Assembly (NCBI RefSeq): GCF_923081025.1
Contig: NZ_CAKLPZ010000003.1
Location: forward strand, 124,001 to 188,000
DNA length: 64,000 nucleotides
Direction of reading: 5' to 3'
Origin: Neolewinella maritima
Lineage (GTDB): Bacteria; Bacteroidota; Bacteroidia; Chitinophagales; Saprospiraceae
Program-made: the position numbers and the translations under genes
Shown: positions 7,466 to 16,811 of the stretch, one piece after another
How positions within the stretch are numbered: the stretch's first letter is position 1
How the letters are laid out: the number at the start of each line of letters is the position of its first letter
Notes under the pieces: generated by a model
The model's database searches: none
What the model was told of the DNA's origin: nothing
The model's input: the letters and a program-made list of their open reading frames with translations, nothing else

Positions 7466-9607
7466 ATGCTTCGAATTTTACCTTTTTTATTCCTTGGGTT
7501 ACTACCCCTGGGACACGACCTCTGTGCGCAATCACTTACCCTCATTGTCACTGCTACCAACGATGACGCACAAGCGCGCGACGCCGATCCCGGTGACGGT
7601 GTGTGTGAGGACATGGACGGCCGCTGTACCCTCCGTGCAGCCATTGACGAGGCTAACGCAAGTACCGGACTCGACGTCACCGTAGTCATTCCCGGACTAC
7701 TACCCGGTAGCAATACCGGAAAGTTCACCCTTAGCCGGGTAGCCCCTAACGTAGCCTTCAACACCTACGAAGACGACAACGCATACGGCGACCTGGACCT
7801 CAACGGCAGTTTCAATTCACTACTGCTACAGGGTACCGGTACACCCGGACCCACGCTCAGTATTTCCCCCAACGACCGCATTCTCGACGTAGTGAGCGGC
7901 GGCCGGGTATCGGTCGAACGCATCCACTTTACGGGCGGCACGGCACGGGCTGGTCGCAACGGTAATTCCAACGGTTCCGGTAGCTTCGGCGTTGACGGAG
8001 AGAACGGTGCCAATGGTGGAGCCATGCGCGTGGCCCCCGGTCAGGAGGTCACCATGGATCAGGTCACCTTTAGTTCCAACTTTACACAGAGCGGTGGCAA
8101 CGGTGCTGCACCGGCTTCGTCGATCGCACGTATCGACGGCGGTAACGGCGGCAGTGGCGGCAACGGCGGCGCCCTTTACATCGGTGAGGGAGCTGATGTC
8201 ACCATCACACGGGGTACGTTTTCCGGCAACGGTACCGGCGATGGCGGCAGCCCCGCCTCCGGTCAGAGCAACGGCACGCCCGCCGAGGGCGGCCGGGGCG
8301 GCAACGGCGGTAACGGCGGAGCTATATACAGTGCAGGCGCACTAGAGCTCCTAAGCTGTACCATCACGGATAACCTTGGAGGTGACCCCACGGGTGGTGC
8401 CGCCGGCGTAAATGGTGGTGAACAAGGTGCTGCCGGCGAAGGCGGCTCCGGCGGTGGAATAGCCCTGGCCCGGTTCATCAATGAGGAGCAGGTCACTCAG
8501 GGTACGGCCACCCTGCTCAATACCATCGTGGCAGGAAACGTTGCCGGTGACGATACCGAAGACGGATCGCAACCTGGTACCGACTTTTACGACAACAATG
8601 GTGGAAAGCGCTTCACCTCCCAGGGGTATAACCTGATTGGGACAAAGAACGCTTCCGGCGCATTCCGCAAGAAGGAGGGCGACCGTATTGGGAATGGCGA
8701 ACGGGGCATCGACCCACAGCTGAATGGCCTGAACCAGAATAGCGACGAAGCGGTACCCACTCGTCAACCCCGGTCGGGCAGTCCGGTAGTGAATACCGGC
8801 ACCACCATCATGGATAATGACTTCGATGCACGCGGCTTTCTGCGTCCCGCCGGCGGGCAAGCCGACAAGGGCGCCCACGAGCGTAATTCGGAAGCTTTCG
8901 TTACCGACCTGGTCATCACGTCCTTCACCGTTGAAGGTGCTACCGAGGAGTCGGTGACGATCACCAACAACAGCGACTACCCCGCACAGATGGATGACCA
9001 TGTGCTGGTCGCCTTCCCCCGTGGATACGACGACGCGGCTCCTGCCTGCCTGTCCGTCAATCTATACGGTGAGTTAGCCCCCGGGGCCACCTTTACCGTC
9101 GGCGATGCAGCCGTAAGTCCTAAAGCCCACAATCTGCGGTTAGACTTCCGGACCAACACCTGCGGAACATCGGAGGCCGACCAATTCGACGATGTCCGCG
9201 GTGCGCTTGCGATCTACAAGGGTGGCGCGACTAGCATCCAGGGATTCGTGCTTGGCAACTACGAGGACGTCCGTAAGGATCTCGTAACCTACGGGAGTTC
9301 CTCGGCCCGCATGAGTGACTCCGAATCACTGACCGCGACGTCCACTTCGCTCACCGCTACCTTACTCAGCTACCCCAATCCCGCAGACGGACTTGTCACA
9401 CTGAGTATGTCGCTACCGGATGCTGGCACCTACGACCTCCGGGTACTGGATGCACAGGGAAAGAAGGTGCTACAGCGTGCAGTCGTGGCCACCGCCAACG
9501 GTGCGCAGCAGCTCGAACTGGATATGACGCAGCTACCAGGTGGTATCTACCTGATCCAGCTCACGCTTCCTACCGAAGTGCTTACTAGCAAGCTTAGCCT
9601 GAACTAA
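7466..9607 (+). CDS. Secreted CSLREA-domain beta-helix protein with T9SS type A sorting domain
   Basis: A 713-aa secreted protein. It has a signal peptide (MLRILPFLFLGLLPL...CAQS), then a CSLREA-type N-terminal domain (CTLRAAIDEAN near residue 55), which in this family begins right-handed beta-helix proteins. Residues 150-350 are very Gly/Asn-rich with GGNGGSGGNGG-like turns. The last 80 residues (SYPNPADGLVTLSM through GGIYLIQL) are a type A C-terminal sorting domain that directs export by the type IX system. It is probably a surface or released structural protein; no catalytic residues are evident. The 230-bp upstream gap is AT-richer than its surroundings. Confidence 0.9.
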   Translation: MLRILPFLFLGLLPLGHDLCAQSLTLIVTATNDDAQARDADPGDGVCEDMDGRCTLRAAIDEANASTGLDVTVVIPGLLPGSNTGKFTLSRVAPNVAFNTYEDDNAYGDLDLNGSFNSLLLQGTGTPGPTLSISPNDRILDVVSGGRVSVERIHFTGGTARAGRNGNSNGSGSFGVDGENGANGGAMRVAPGQEVTMDQVTFSSNFTQSGGNGAAPASSIARIDGGNGGSGGNGGALYIGEGADVTITRGTFSGNGTGDGGSPASGQSNGTPAEGGRGGNGGNGGAIYSAGALELLSCTITDNLGGDPTGGAAGVNGGEQGAAGEGGSGGGIALARFINEEQVTQGTATLLNTIVAGNVAGDDTEDGSQPGTDFYDNNGGKRFTSQGYNLIGTKNASGAFRKKEGDRIGNGERGIDPQLNGLNQNSDEAVPTRQPRSGSPVVNTGTTIMDNDFDARGFLRPAGGQADKGAHERNSEAFVTDLVITSFTVEGATEESVTITNNSDYPAQMDDHVLVAFPRGYDDAAPACLSVNLYGELAPGATFTVGDAAVSPKAHNLRLDFRTNTCGTSEADQFDDVRGALAIYKGGATSIQGFVLGNYEDVRKDLVTYGSSSARMSDSESLTATSTSLTATLLSYPNPADGLVTLSMSLPDAGTYDLRVLDAQGKKVLQRAVVATANGAQQLELDMTQLPGGIYLIQLTLPTEVLTSKLSLN

Positions 9608-9635
9608 GCCCCGCACGAGCTTTAACCAGCTTACG

Positions 9636-9670
9636 TAGCCCTACTTCCTGCTGGAGGTAGGGCTATTTTT
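9636..9670 (+). terminator. Intrinsic terminator overlapping the amidohydrolase 3' end
   Basis: TAGCCCTAC at 9636-9644 pairs with 9657-9665 around a 12-nt loop, followed by five T residues (9666-9670). It ends the plus-strand CSLREA gene. The hairpin covers the stop codon and last codons of the convergent amidohydrolase gene, so the same DNA encodes that protein's Lys/Ser-rich tail. Confidence 0.75.
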
Positions 9671-10930
9671 CATTACCACTCCTTCCTTCATCACAAACAT
9701 TACCTCCCGCATCACCCCGATATCCTCCCTGGGATCACCGGGTACGGCCACCACATCCGCCAGGAAACCTACGCTTAGCTGACCGAGCTCGGCTTCCATA
9801 CCCAGCACCTCGGCGGCCGTCACGGTAGCCGTGCGGATGGCCTCCAGGGGGGGGACACCCGCCTCTACCATGTACACGAACTCCCCGGCGTTATCCCCGT
9901 GCGGACTCACCCCGCTATCCGTCCCGAAGGCAATCTTCACCCCGCGGTCGTAGGCCTGCTTAAAGGTGGCCTGCAGCGCGGCGCCGATGCTCAACGCTTT
10001 GGGTACGATCACCGGTGGGAAGTAGCCCGGGATCTTGGCCTTCTCGGCTACGAATTTCCCCGCGCTTAGGGTAGGTACGTAGTACGTTCCGTGCTCGATC
10101 ATTAGCGCCATGGCTTCCTCATCCATCAGGCTGCCGTGCTCGATGGTGGTGATGCCGGCGCGGATGGCCCGCTTCATCCCCTCCACGCCGTGGGCGTGGG
10201 CGGCGGTATGCATGCCATAGTCCTTGGCTGCGGCTACGATGGCCTCCAACTCTGCATCGGTGAATTGCGGACCGGACCCATCCTTTGCCACACTCAGCAC
10301 CCCGCCGGTAGCAGTGATCTTGATGCAGTCGGCACCGTTCTTGTAGCGCGTCCGCACCGCCTTATAGGCTTCCTCGGGGCCGTTGATCACGCCCGCCTCC
10401 GGACCGGCATCGAAGCTCAGCTCCCGGTTTCGCCCGTTACTCGGATCGGCGTGCCCGCCCGTTGTGGCTATCGCTTTTTCGGCGGTGAAGATGCGCGGGC
10501 CCACTACGTGGCCCCGGTTGATGGCATCGCGCAGACTCACGTTTACGCCGCTCCCCCCCAGGTCGCGCACCGTAGTGAAGCCCGCCTCCAGCGTTTTGCG
10601 GCAGTACGCCGTGGCCCGCAGGGCTACGTCCGCCGGGTCCATCGTGAACCGCTCGCTGTAAGCCGTCGGACTGCTCTGGCTCTCCACGTGTACGTGCAGG
10701 TCGATCAGTCCCGGTAGCACGGTATGCGCACGCAGGTCGATCACGGCCACGCTATCGGTGGGCTCCAGGTAGCCTGCTTCCACCATGGCGATGCGGCCGT
10801 CCGTTACGACCAGGGTGTGTTCGGTCAGGACCTCCTCATCCGTACCGGTGATCAGGCGACCGCAGTGCAGGTAGGTCGTCTGGGCGAAGGCAAAAAGTGG
10901 AAGCAATAGGCAAGCGATCAGTAATTTCAT
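9641..10930 (-). CDS. Secreted amidohydrolase family protein (imidazolonepropionase-like)
   Basis: A 429-aa metal-dependent hydrolase of the amidohydrolase superfamily. Signal peptide [17 protein letters not shown] places it in the periplasm or outside. Metal-site motifs are [30 protein letters not shown] and [12 protein letters not shown]. The family hydrolyses cyclic amides or acts on dipeptides (prolidase-like members); the substrate here is unknown. The start at 10930 is preferred over an upstream ATG because it opens directly into the signal peptide; a near-consensus -7 box (TACCTTGA) lies 5 nt before it. Confidence 0.9.
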   Translation of the reverse strand: MKLLIACLLLPLFAFAQTTYLHCGRLITGTDEEVLTEHTLVVTDGRIAMVEAGYLEPTDSVAVIDLRAHTVLPGLIDLHVHVESQSSPTAYSERFTMDPADVALRATAYCRKTLEAGFTTVRDLGGSGVNVSLRDAINRGHVVGPRIFTAEKAIATTGGHADPSNGRNRELSFDAGPEAGVINGPEEAYKAVRTRYKNGADCIKITATGGVLSVAKDGSGPQFTDAELEAIVAAAKDYGMHTAAHAHGVEGMKRAIRAGITTIEHGSLMDEEAMALMIEHGTYYVPTLSAGKFVAEKAKIPGYFPPVIVPKALSIGAALQATFKQAYDRGVKIAFGTDSGVSPHGDNAGEFVYMVEAGVPPLEAIRTATVTAAEVLGMEAELGQLSVGFLADVVAVPGDPREDIGVMREVMFVMKEGVVMKNSPTSSRK

Positions 10931-11019
10931 ACGGATCAAGGTACGCAACGCAGTTACTTCAGCTAGTCGACTAGCGTGTACCTACATTTACACTACTCAC
11001 CTACTCATTCTTGTCTATC

Positions 11020-11373
11020 ATGACTAAAGAACGCATCGGCCTCATCCTCCTTGGTCTTGTCGGCCTAGCCCTGCTCGGTAGCGGCATCATGAAGTTCACC
11101 CAGCCCGCCGAGATGGTGGAGGCTATGGGTGTCGGCCCCCTCCTCACCCTGGCCGTGGTGGAGCTCCTCATCGTGACGGCGCTGCTCATCCCCCGCACGC
11201 GCCTGCTGGGTATCATTCTGGCGGCCAACTACATCGGGGGCATCATCGCCTTCAGCTGGCTGGTCGAGCAGGAGACCCCCATTGTCGGCATCGCCCTCAA
11301 CACACTGCTCTACGTAGGCGCGGCGCTGTACCGTCCCTGGCTCACTGACAACCAGGCAGGTAGGATAGCCTAA
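11020..11373 (+). CDS. DoxX-like membrane protein
   Basis: A 117-aa protein with four hydrophobic helices (about residues 6-24, 40-58, 64-82 and 88-105), the pattern of the DoxX/DoxD-like family, including the GIMKFTQPAEMVEAMG loop after helix 1. Members are small inner-membrane proteins sometimes linked to redox or thiol stress; no activity can be assigned. ATG at 11020 is chosen over the TTG three codons upstream. Confidence 0.75.
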   Translation: MTKERIGLILLGLVGLALLGSGIMKFTQPAEMVEAMGVGPLLTLAVVELLIVTALLIPRTRLLGIILAANYIGGIIAFSWLVEQETPIVGIALNTLLYVGAALYRPWLTDNQAGRIA

Positions 11374-11413
11374 AGTCGGTCAGTTAGCGGTCGCGGTCGC
11401 GGGTGCAAGGCAA

Positions 11414-11489
11414 AGGTCGAGTGGCCTCCGGTCCGAGTGGTCACACAGCTACCGCACGTTGGCGTCTCGGACCGGAGGCCACTCGACCT
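11414..11489. terminator. 24-bp perfect inverted repeat between convergent genes
   Basis: Positions 11414-11437 and 11466-11489 are perfect reverse complements (24 bp, GC-rich) separated by 28 bp. The element lies between the convergent ends of the DoxX-like gene (11373) and the oxidoreductase gene (11499), so it could act as a bidirectional terminator or mRNA 3'-end protector. U-tracts are weak on both sides, and the stem is longer than a typical intrinsic terminator. Confidence 0.6.
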
Positions 11490-11498
11490 CTTACCTAC

Positions 11499-12653
11499 CT
11501 ATACTTTACTCCACTTCTGGTCCCCCCGCGAGTTCTCGACCACGACTTCCACGAAGCGCATGCCGCGTAGGCCATCCCGTACGGTAGGGAAGTCCCGTTC
11601 CGCCGCCGTAGCCTCCCGCGCCGCCATACCCGCGCGCACCGTATCGGCGAAGTTGCGGTAGATGTTGGCGAAGGCCTCGAGGTAGCCCTCGGGGTGACCG
11701 GCTGGAATACGGGTAGCCCGCTGCGCCGCCTCGGTCAACTCACTACCCACCCCGGTGCGGAACACTTTCGTCGGTTCGCCGTGTGTCTTGACCAGCAGTG
11801 TATTGGGCTCCATTTGGTGCCACTCGATGCCGCCGGTCTCGCCCCATACCCGGATGTTGAGACCGTTCTCTTCCCCGGCGGCGATCTGCGAGCAGTGAAG
11901 TACGCCCTTCGCCCCCTCCTCGAAACGGAGCAGGATATTGGCGTCGTCGTCGAGCCGACGGCCCTCGACGAAGGAGGTGAGCTCGGCGCAGACCTCCGTG
12001 ACGTGTAGGCCGGAGACGTATTCGGCCAGGTTCTCGGCGTGGGTTCCGATATCACCCATCGCGCCGCCCATACCGGACTTCTCCGGATCGACTCGCCAGC
12101 TTGCCTGCTTGCTGTCCGTGTCCTCCAATTTGGTGGACAACCAGCCTTGGGGGTACTCCACGACGATCTTGCGCACCTTACCGAAGTCGCCCCGGGCAAT
12201 CATGTCGCGCGCCTGCTTGACCATGGGGTAGCCCGTATAGTTGTGGGTAAGGGCGAAGGTGAGCCCGGTCCGCTCGACCAGATCGACCAGCTGCCGTGCC
12301 TCGTCTACATTGAAGGCCAGGGGCTTATCACACACGACGTGGAAGCCATTCTCCAGGGCCATCTTGGCCGGTCCGAAGTGTACGTGATTGGGGGTGACGA
12401 TGGAGACGAAGTCCATCCGCTTACCTTCCGGCAGGCCCTTTTCGGTGCGGATCATTTCTTCGTAGCTGCCGTATACGCGGTCGGCGGGCAGAAAGAAGTC
12501 CTCCCCCGACAGCCGGGATTTCTCAGCGTTACTGCTGAAAGCCCCACAGACCAGCTCGATCTGCTGGTCCAGCGCCGCGGCGAAGCGGTGTACTCCTCCG
12601 ATAAAGGCCCCGCGACCGCCGCCGACCATACCCATCCGTAACTTTCTTGACAT
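11499..12653 (-). CDS. Gfo/Idh/MocA family oxidoreductase
   Basis: A 384-aa NAD(P)-dependent dehydrogenase of the glucose-fructose oxidoreductase/inositol dehydrogenase family. The Rossmann motif GMVGGGRGAFIGG is at residues 8-20, the family signature CDKPLAFN near residue 107, and the C-terminal domain has MGDIGTHAENLAEYVSG. These enzymes oxidise or reduce sugars and cyclitols in the cytoplasm. Two such enzymes occur in the window (see 36518-37510), with little similarity visible outside the family motifs. It stands alone downstream of secDF. Confidence 0.92.
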   Translation of the reverse strand: MSRKLRMGMVGGGRGAFIGGVHRFAAALDQQIELVCGAFSSNAEKSRLSGEDFFLPADRVYGSYEEMIRTEKGLPEGKRMDFVSIVTPNHVHFGPAKMALENGFHVVCDKPLAFNVDEARQLVDLVERTGLTFALTHNYTGYPMVKQARDMIARGDFGKVRKIVVEYPQGWLSTKLEDTDSKQASWRVDPEKSGMGGAMGDIGTHAENLAEYVSGLHVTEVCAELTSFVEGRRLDDDANILLRFEEGAKGVLHCSQIAAGEENGLNIRVWGETGGIEWHQMEPNTLLVKTHGEPTKVFRTGVGSELTEAAQRATRIPAGHPEGYLEAFANIYRNFADTVRAGMAAREATAAERDFPTVRDGLRGMRFVEVVVENSRGDQKWSKV

Positions 12654-12724
12654 CCTGTATTGATTTTGGCGTAGTATAGGAAAAAGGTACCATTCCCCGC
12701 ACCCGCGACCCCGCCCCGCTTACG

Positions 12725-12764
12725 TACGAAGCCCCGCCTGACACACGTCAGGCGGGGCTTCGTA
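12725..12764 (-). terminator. Strong hairpin after secDF
   Basis: An 18-bp perfect stem (12725-12742 with 12747-12764) closed by a 4-nt loop, 31 bp after the secDF stop codon. There is no U-tract on the minus-strand RNA, so it may stabilise the mRNA 3' end or be a factor-assisted terminator rather than a classical intrinsic one. Confidence 0.6.
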
Positions 12765-12795
12765 GCACCAGGAATACTGTGGGAGGACAGCTACC

Positions 12796-15700
12796 CTAGG
12801 CCGTCACGGGCGTATCGGAGGCGGTCTTTACTTCCTTCACTTCCTGGTCGCTGGACAGATCGTAGACGATCGGGCTGGCGATGAAGATCGAGGAGTAGGT
12901 ACCCACTACGATACCCACCAGTAGGGCAAAGGCGAAACCCTTGATGCTCGCACCACCGAAGAGGAAGAGCACCAGCACGACCAGGATGGTCGTAAAGGAG
13001 GTCATCACCGTACGGCTGATGGTGGAGTTGATGGCATCGTTGATGAGCTGCCGGCGGTCGCGCTTGGTGTAGTTGGTGAGGTACTCGCGGATGCGGTCAA
13101 AGACAACGACCGTATCGTTGATGGAGTAACCGATCACCGTAAGGATGGCGGCGATGAAGGCCTGATCGACCTCCATGTTGAAGCCGATCCACCCCCAGCA
13201 GGCGGCAAAGACACCCATGACGATGATGGTGTCGTGGAACAGGGCCACTACGGCACCGGTCGAGTAGCGCTTGCCCTTGAAGCGCAGCAGCAGGTAGAAG
13301 AAAATACCCAGCAGGGCTACTACACCGGCTTCGAGCGCCGAGCGCTTGATGTCGTCGGCGATCGTAGGACCTACTTTGCTTACACTGGTAATGTGTGTAC
13401 CCACCGTGGTCTCCGTACTGCCGAACTGATCCAGCGTGACGGAATTGTCACCGGTAGCGGCCGTCACTCCTTCATAGAGGGCGGCCAGTACTACGTCCTG
13501 CGGCTCCTGACCGTCGATCTGGGCGGTCTGGTCGATGAGGTAGTTGGTGGTGATATTGTAGGTATTGTCGGCATCAACGGACTTGATGGTCGGCACGCCC
13601 TCCAGGGGGCCTTCCAGCGCATTGCGCAGCTCCTGAGCCGATACCTCCTGATCGAAGGCCACGGTGTAGCTGTACCCCCCCTTGAAGTCTACGCCCAGGT
13701 CGAAACCCCGGGTAAAGATGAAGAACAAGGATACCGCCACGAGGACCGCGCTGATGCCGTAGCTGATCTTGCGGAAGCTCAGCCAGTCGACGCTCACGTT
13801 GGCGAACAGGCTCTTGCTGCCGGCGGTCCAGAAGGTCATGGTGCCGCGCTTGTTGATCCAGTAGTCGACCATGAGCCGGCCCACCAGTACGGCGGTGAAG
13901 ACCGAGGCGATGACACCCACGATCAGTACCACGGCGAATCCCTTGATGGGGCCCAGACCAAAGTAGGCCAGTACCGCCGCGACCAGGATGGTGGTCACGT
14001 TAGCGTCGATGATGGTCGAGTAAGAGTTAGAGAAGCCGTCGCGTACCGCATTGGGTACGGTCTTGCCTACCCGTAGCTCTTCACGGATACGCTCGTAGAT
14101 GATCACGTTCGCATCCACGGCCATACCGATGGTAAGCAGGATACCCGCAATACCCGGTAGGGTGAGAACGGTACCAAGGCTGGCCAGGGCACCGAAGATG
14201 AACACCAGGTTGAGCAGCAGGGCTACGATAGCTACCACACCGGCTCCACCGTAGTAGAACAGCATAAAGGCCAGCACCAGACCGAAGCCGATCAGCAGCG
14301 CCGTCACGGAGCTCTTGATGTTAGCCTCGCCCAGCGAAGGACCTACGATACTCTCCTGGATGATCTGCGTACGTGCGGGCAGTCGACCTACCTGCAGGAT
14401 ATTGGCCAGGTCGGTGGCCTCCTGTACGGTGAAGTCACCCGTGATGCTGGTGCTACCGCCCGTGATCGGACCGTTCACCCGCGGCGCGGATACTACCATG
14501 CTATCCAGCACGATGGCGACCTGCCGGTTGCCGTTGTTGGCGGCATCGGTGGTCATGCGCGCCCAGATGCGACTCCCCTCAGAGTTCATCGTCAGGTTGA
14601 CGGCCACCTGGCCACCGGGCTCGGGACCGGAGCCGGCGCGGGTCACGTACTCGCCCGTGAGGGGAGCGGTGCCGTCGCGCGGCAGGTCGAGCTGGTACAA
14701 CTGGTAGAGGCTGCCGGCCGTGCCGTTGTCATCCGCGTCCAGGGGCGTCTCCGCAAAGCGGAAGGAAGCGTTGCGGGGGAACAGCCGCTTGATCTCCGGA
14801 TCGTTCAGGTAGCGCATCACCTGCTGGCGGTTGCTGCCCTGTGCGATACCGAGTACGGCGGGACCGAAGTTGCCATTGTTAGGCGTGAGCACACTGAAGA
14901 GTGGGCCGGCCGTCTGGTTCTGCACTTCCCGGGGGGTGATCGACTCGATGCTGTCGGTCAGGTTCCCCAGGTCGTTGGTAGCGTAGACGGTGTCGTAGAC
15001 CGTGGTGGTCTGCTCTACGGCCGTGCTATCCAGACCGGCGGCCAGGTCCTGGCGGCGTTGCAGAATCTGATCGGCCTGGATCAGGGCGTTGATGCTGGTC
15101 TGGTCGACGTTGAGCACATCGAAGAACTCCAGGTTAGCGGTACCGGTGAGGAAAGCACGCGCGCGGGCGGGGTTCTCGATACCGGGCAGTTCGACTACGA
15201 TGAGGTCGCGCTCCGCGTCCAGGGCCACGTTGGGCTGCACTACGCCGAGCTGGTCGATGCGGTTGCGCAGCATGACGAAGGTCAGGTTGACCGTTTCGTC
15301 GGCCTTTTCGCGCAGGATGCGGACTACTTCGGCGTCGCTGGTGTTGATGCCGATCTGGTCGCGCAGGGCGTCGTTGCGGCTGAAGATGGTGGCGAGCTTC
15401 TGATCGTCGCCGGCGCGTTCTGCCCAGGCGTTGCCGAACAGGGTGATGAAATCGTCGTCGGCCGACTGCTGCGCTTGGGAGGCTGCGGAAATGGCTTCTT
15501 CAAATGTGGTGTCCCTGGAGTTTCGGGCCATGGTGAGTAAGAACTCACGCAGGTCGACCTGTAGGACGACGGACATGCCGCCCTTGAGGTCGAGGCCCAG
15601 GGCCAGCTGCTGGGCCTTGAGGTCTTGGTAGGTGTACGATTTGATCAGGGGCAGTCGGAAGACTTCCTGGTCGGAGATGCTGTCCAGATAGGACGCGCGA

Positions 15701-15861
15701 GCAATGCGATATGCTTCGCCTGTGTCGTCGCCCGTGAGATCCTGTGCGTAGTTGTCGGCATCGTTTTCCACCGCATTGGTGGGGATGACGAACATGTACT
15801 GCGCAATGGTCACGAGGAGCATGACGACAAGGAAAAACTTGATCAGTCCCTTGCCTTGCAT
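12796..15861 (-). CDS. secDF: Protein translocase subunit SecDF (fusion)
   Basis: A 1021-aa inner-membrane protein that uses the proton gradient to pull secreted proteins through SecYEG. The SecD half opens with MQGKGLIKFFLVVMLLV and has the ALGLDLKGGMSVVLQVD motif, a long periplasmic P1 region, and a helix bundle with GMAVDANVIIYERIREE. The SecF half begins near RGFDLGVDFKGGYSYTV and ends with its own bundle (YSINDTVVVFDRIRE). Fused SecDF is the rule in Bacteroidota. The start is placed at the ATG before QGKGLIKFF; upstream codons do not resemble SecD. Confidence 0.96.
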   Translation of the reverse strand: MQGKGLIKFFLVVMLLVTIAQYMFVIPTNAVENDADNYAQDLTGDDTGEAYRIARASYLDSISDQEVFRLPLIKSYTYQDLKAQQLALGLDLKGGMSVVLQVDLREFLLTMARNSRDTTFEEAISAASQAQQSADDDFITLFGNAWAERAGDDQKLATIFSRNDALRDQIGINTSDAEVVRILREKADETVNLTFVMLRNRIDQLGVVQPNVALDAERDLIVVELPGIENPARARAFLTGTANLEFFDVLNVDQTSINALIQADQILQRRQDLAAGLDSTAVEQTTTVYDTVYATNDLGNLTDSIESITPREVQNQTAGPLFSVLTPNNGNFGPAVLGIAQGSNRQQVMRYLNDPEIKRLFPRNASFRFAETPLDADDNGTAGSLYQLYQLDLPRDGTAPLTGEYVTRAGSGPEPGGQVAVNLTMNSEGSRIWARMTTDAANNGNRQVAIVLDSMVVSAPRVNGPITGGSTSITGDFTVQEATDLANILQVGRLPARTQIIQESIVGPSLGEANIKSSVTALLIGFGLVLAFMLFYYGGAGVVAIVALLLNLVFIFGALASLGTVLTLPGIAGILLTIGMAVDANVIIYERIREELRVGKTVPNAVRDGFSNSYSTIIDANVTTILVAAVLAYFGLGPIKGFAVVLIVGVIASVFTAVLVGRLMVDYWINKRGTMTFWTAGSKSLFANVSVDWLSFRKISYGISAVLVAVSLFFIFTRGFDLGVDFKGGYSYTVAFDQEVSAQELRNALEGPLEGVPTIKSVDADNTYNITTNYLIDQTAQIDGQEPQDVVLAALYEGVTAATGDNSVTLDQFGSTETTVGTHITSVSKVGPTIADDIKRSALEAGVVALLGIFFYLLLRFKGKRYSTGAVVALFHDTIIVMGVFAACWGWIGFNMEVDQAFIAAILTVIGYSINDTVVVFDRIREYLTNYTKRDRRQLINDAINSTISRTVMTSFTTILVVLVLFLFGGASIKGFAFALLVGIVVGTYSSIFIASPIVYDLSSDQEVKEVKTASDTPVTA

Positions 15862-15977
15862 AATGAAGAATTTAGGTTCCGGCGGAGCCGCCGTCGGAAT
15901 CGGGCGGACCACCATTTGAAGAAGGATGGTGAAAACCCGCGCGACCAGAGCCTCCCAGACCTGGCGCGCGAAGGGGC

Positions 15978-15985
15978 GCAAATAT
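15978..15985 (-). promoter_or_regulatory. Candidate -7 box upstream of secDF
   Basis: TATATTTG on the minus strand matches TAnnTTTG exactly. It sits 116 nt upstream of the secDF start, implying a long 5' leader. No TTG is seen at the -33 position, so this is tentative. Confidence 0.4.
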
Positions 15986-16103
15986 ACGGCGCGGCACCGG
16001 GAAAAATATGCTGTCGGCCGGCACACATTGTGTGAGCGGAGACCGAACCCTACCTCCCCCGTACGGTGTTACACAACGGACTACCCCTTTAACCAACGAC
16101 GCC

Positions 16104-16802
16104 TTGAATCAACTAGCTGCCATAACGGCCTCTTACTGGGTGGCCTTACTCGTTACGTTTCTCTGTGCAGTTACTACCTCTGGCGTATCCGCACAGTCGC
16201 CCCTGGACGTAGGTTTGCACTTCTCCCCTCAGATTCGGTACATCAGTTCCAGCGCCCCCGACGGGGTACAGCGACGCGTCACGACCAGCGGGCGCGACGG
16301 CCTCGCGCTGGGCGCCACCGCGGGGGGCTACCTGGAGTATGCACTGACCGACCACTGGTACGTCCGCGGCGGTATCGACGTAGCCTACAAACGCAACCGC
16401 TACGCCACGCAGCGCACAGTAGCTGAGGTAGACACCGTACGCAACGGCAGCAACTTCATTAGCTACGCCAGCATCGAGCTGCCCGTTGCGTTGCTGTACC
16501 GCTTCGGCTACCGGCGCAACTACGATAGTTTCCTGCTGGGCGTGGCCACCACCCTGACGCGCTGGGGCGGCGACCCCAAGATCACGTCTTCCTTCAACGG
16601 AACGAGTGACAACAGCATCGCCTACCCCAAACATACCGTCACGGTATTCGGGGGCTATGAGACCTACCTATCCGAAGTGCTGGTGCTGGGTATAGAGCCC
16701 TATGTCTCCTACGTACCCACCGAGTTCAGGATCGAAAACGCGACCACCTCGACAGTGCGCTTCGAGGCGGGTATATCCCTGCGGGTCCACCTGGACAACT
16801 GA
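16104..16802 (+). CDS. Outer-membrane beta-barrel protein
   Basis: A protein of about 232 aa with a signal peptide (hydrophobic segment ASYWVALLVTFLCAV, probable cleavage after GVSA) followed by alternating strand-like segments typical of an eight- to ten-stranded OMP_b-brl barrel (GGYLEYALTDHWYVRGGIDV, TVTVFGGYETYLSEVLVLG). It ends FEAGISLRVHLDN. The start is uncertain: a TTG at 16104 gives a normal-length signal peptide, while an ATG at 16008 would add 32 residues ahead of it. Function unknown; PorT-like barrels have this size. Confidence 0.7.
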   Translation: MNQLAAITASYWVALLVTFLCAVTTSGVSAQSPLDVGLHFSPQIRYISSSAPDGVQRRVTTSGRDGLALGATAGGYLEYALTDHWYVRGGIDVAYKRNRYATQRTVAEVDTVRNGSNFISYASIELPVALLYRFGYRRNYDSFLLGVATTLTRWGGDPKITSSFNGTSDNSIAYPKHTVTVFGGYETYLSEVLVLGIEPYVSYVPTEFRIENATTSTVRFEAGISLRVHLDN

Positions 16803-16811
16803 ACCGATTTT

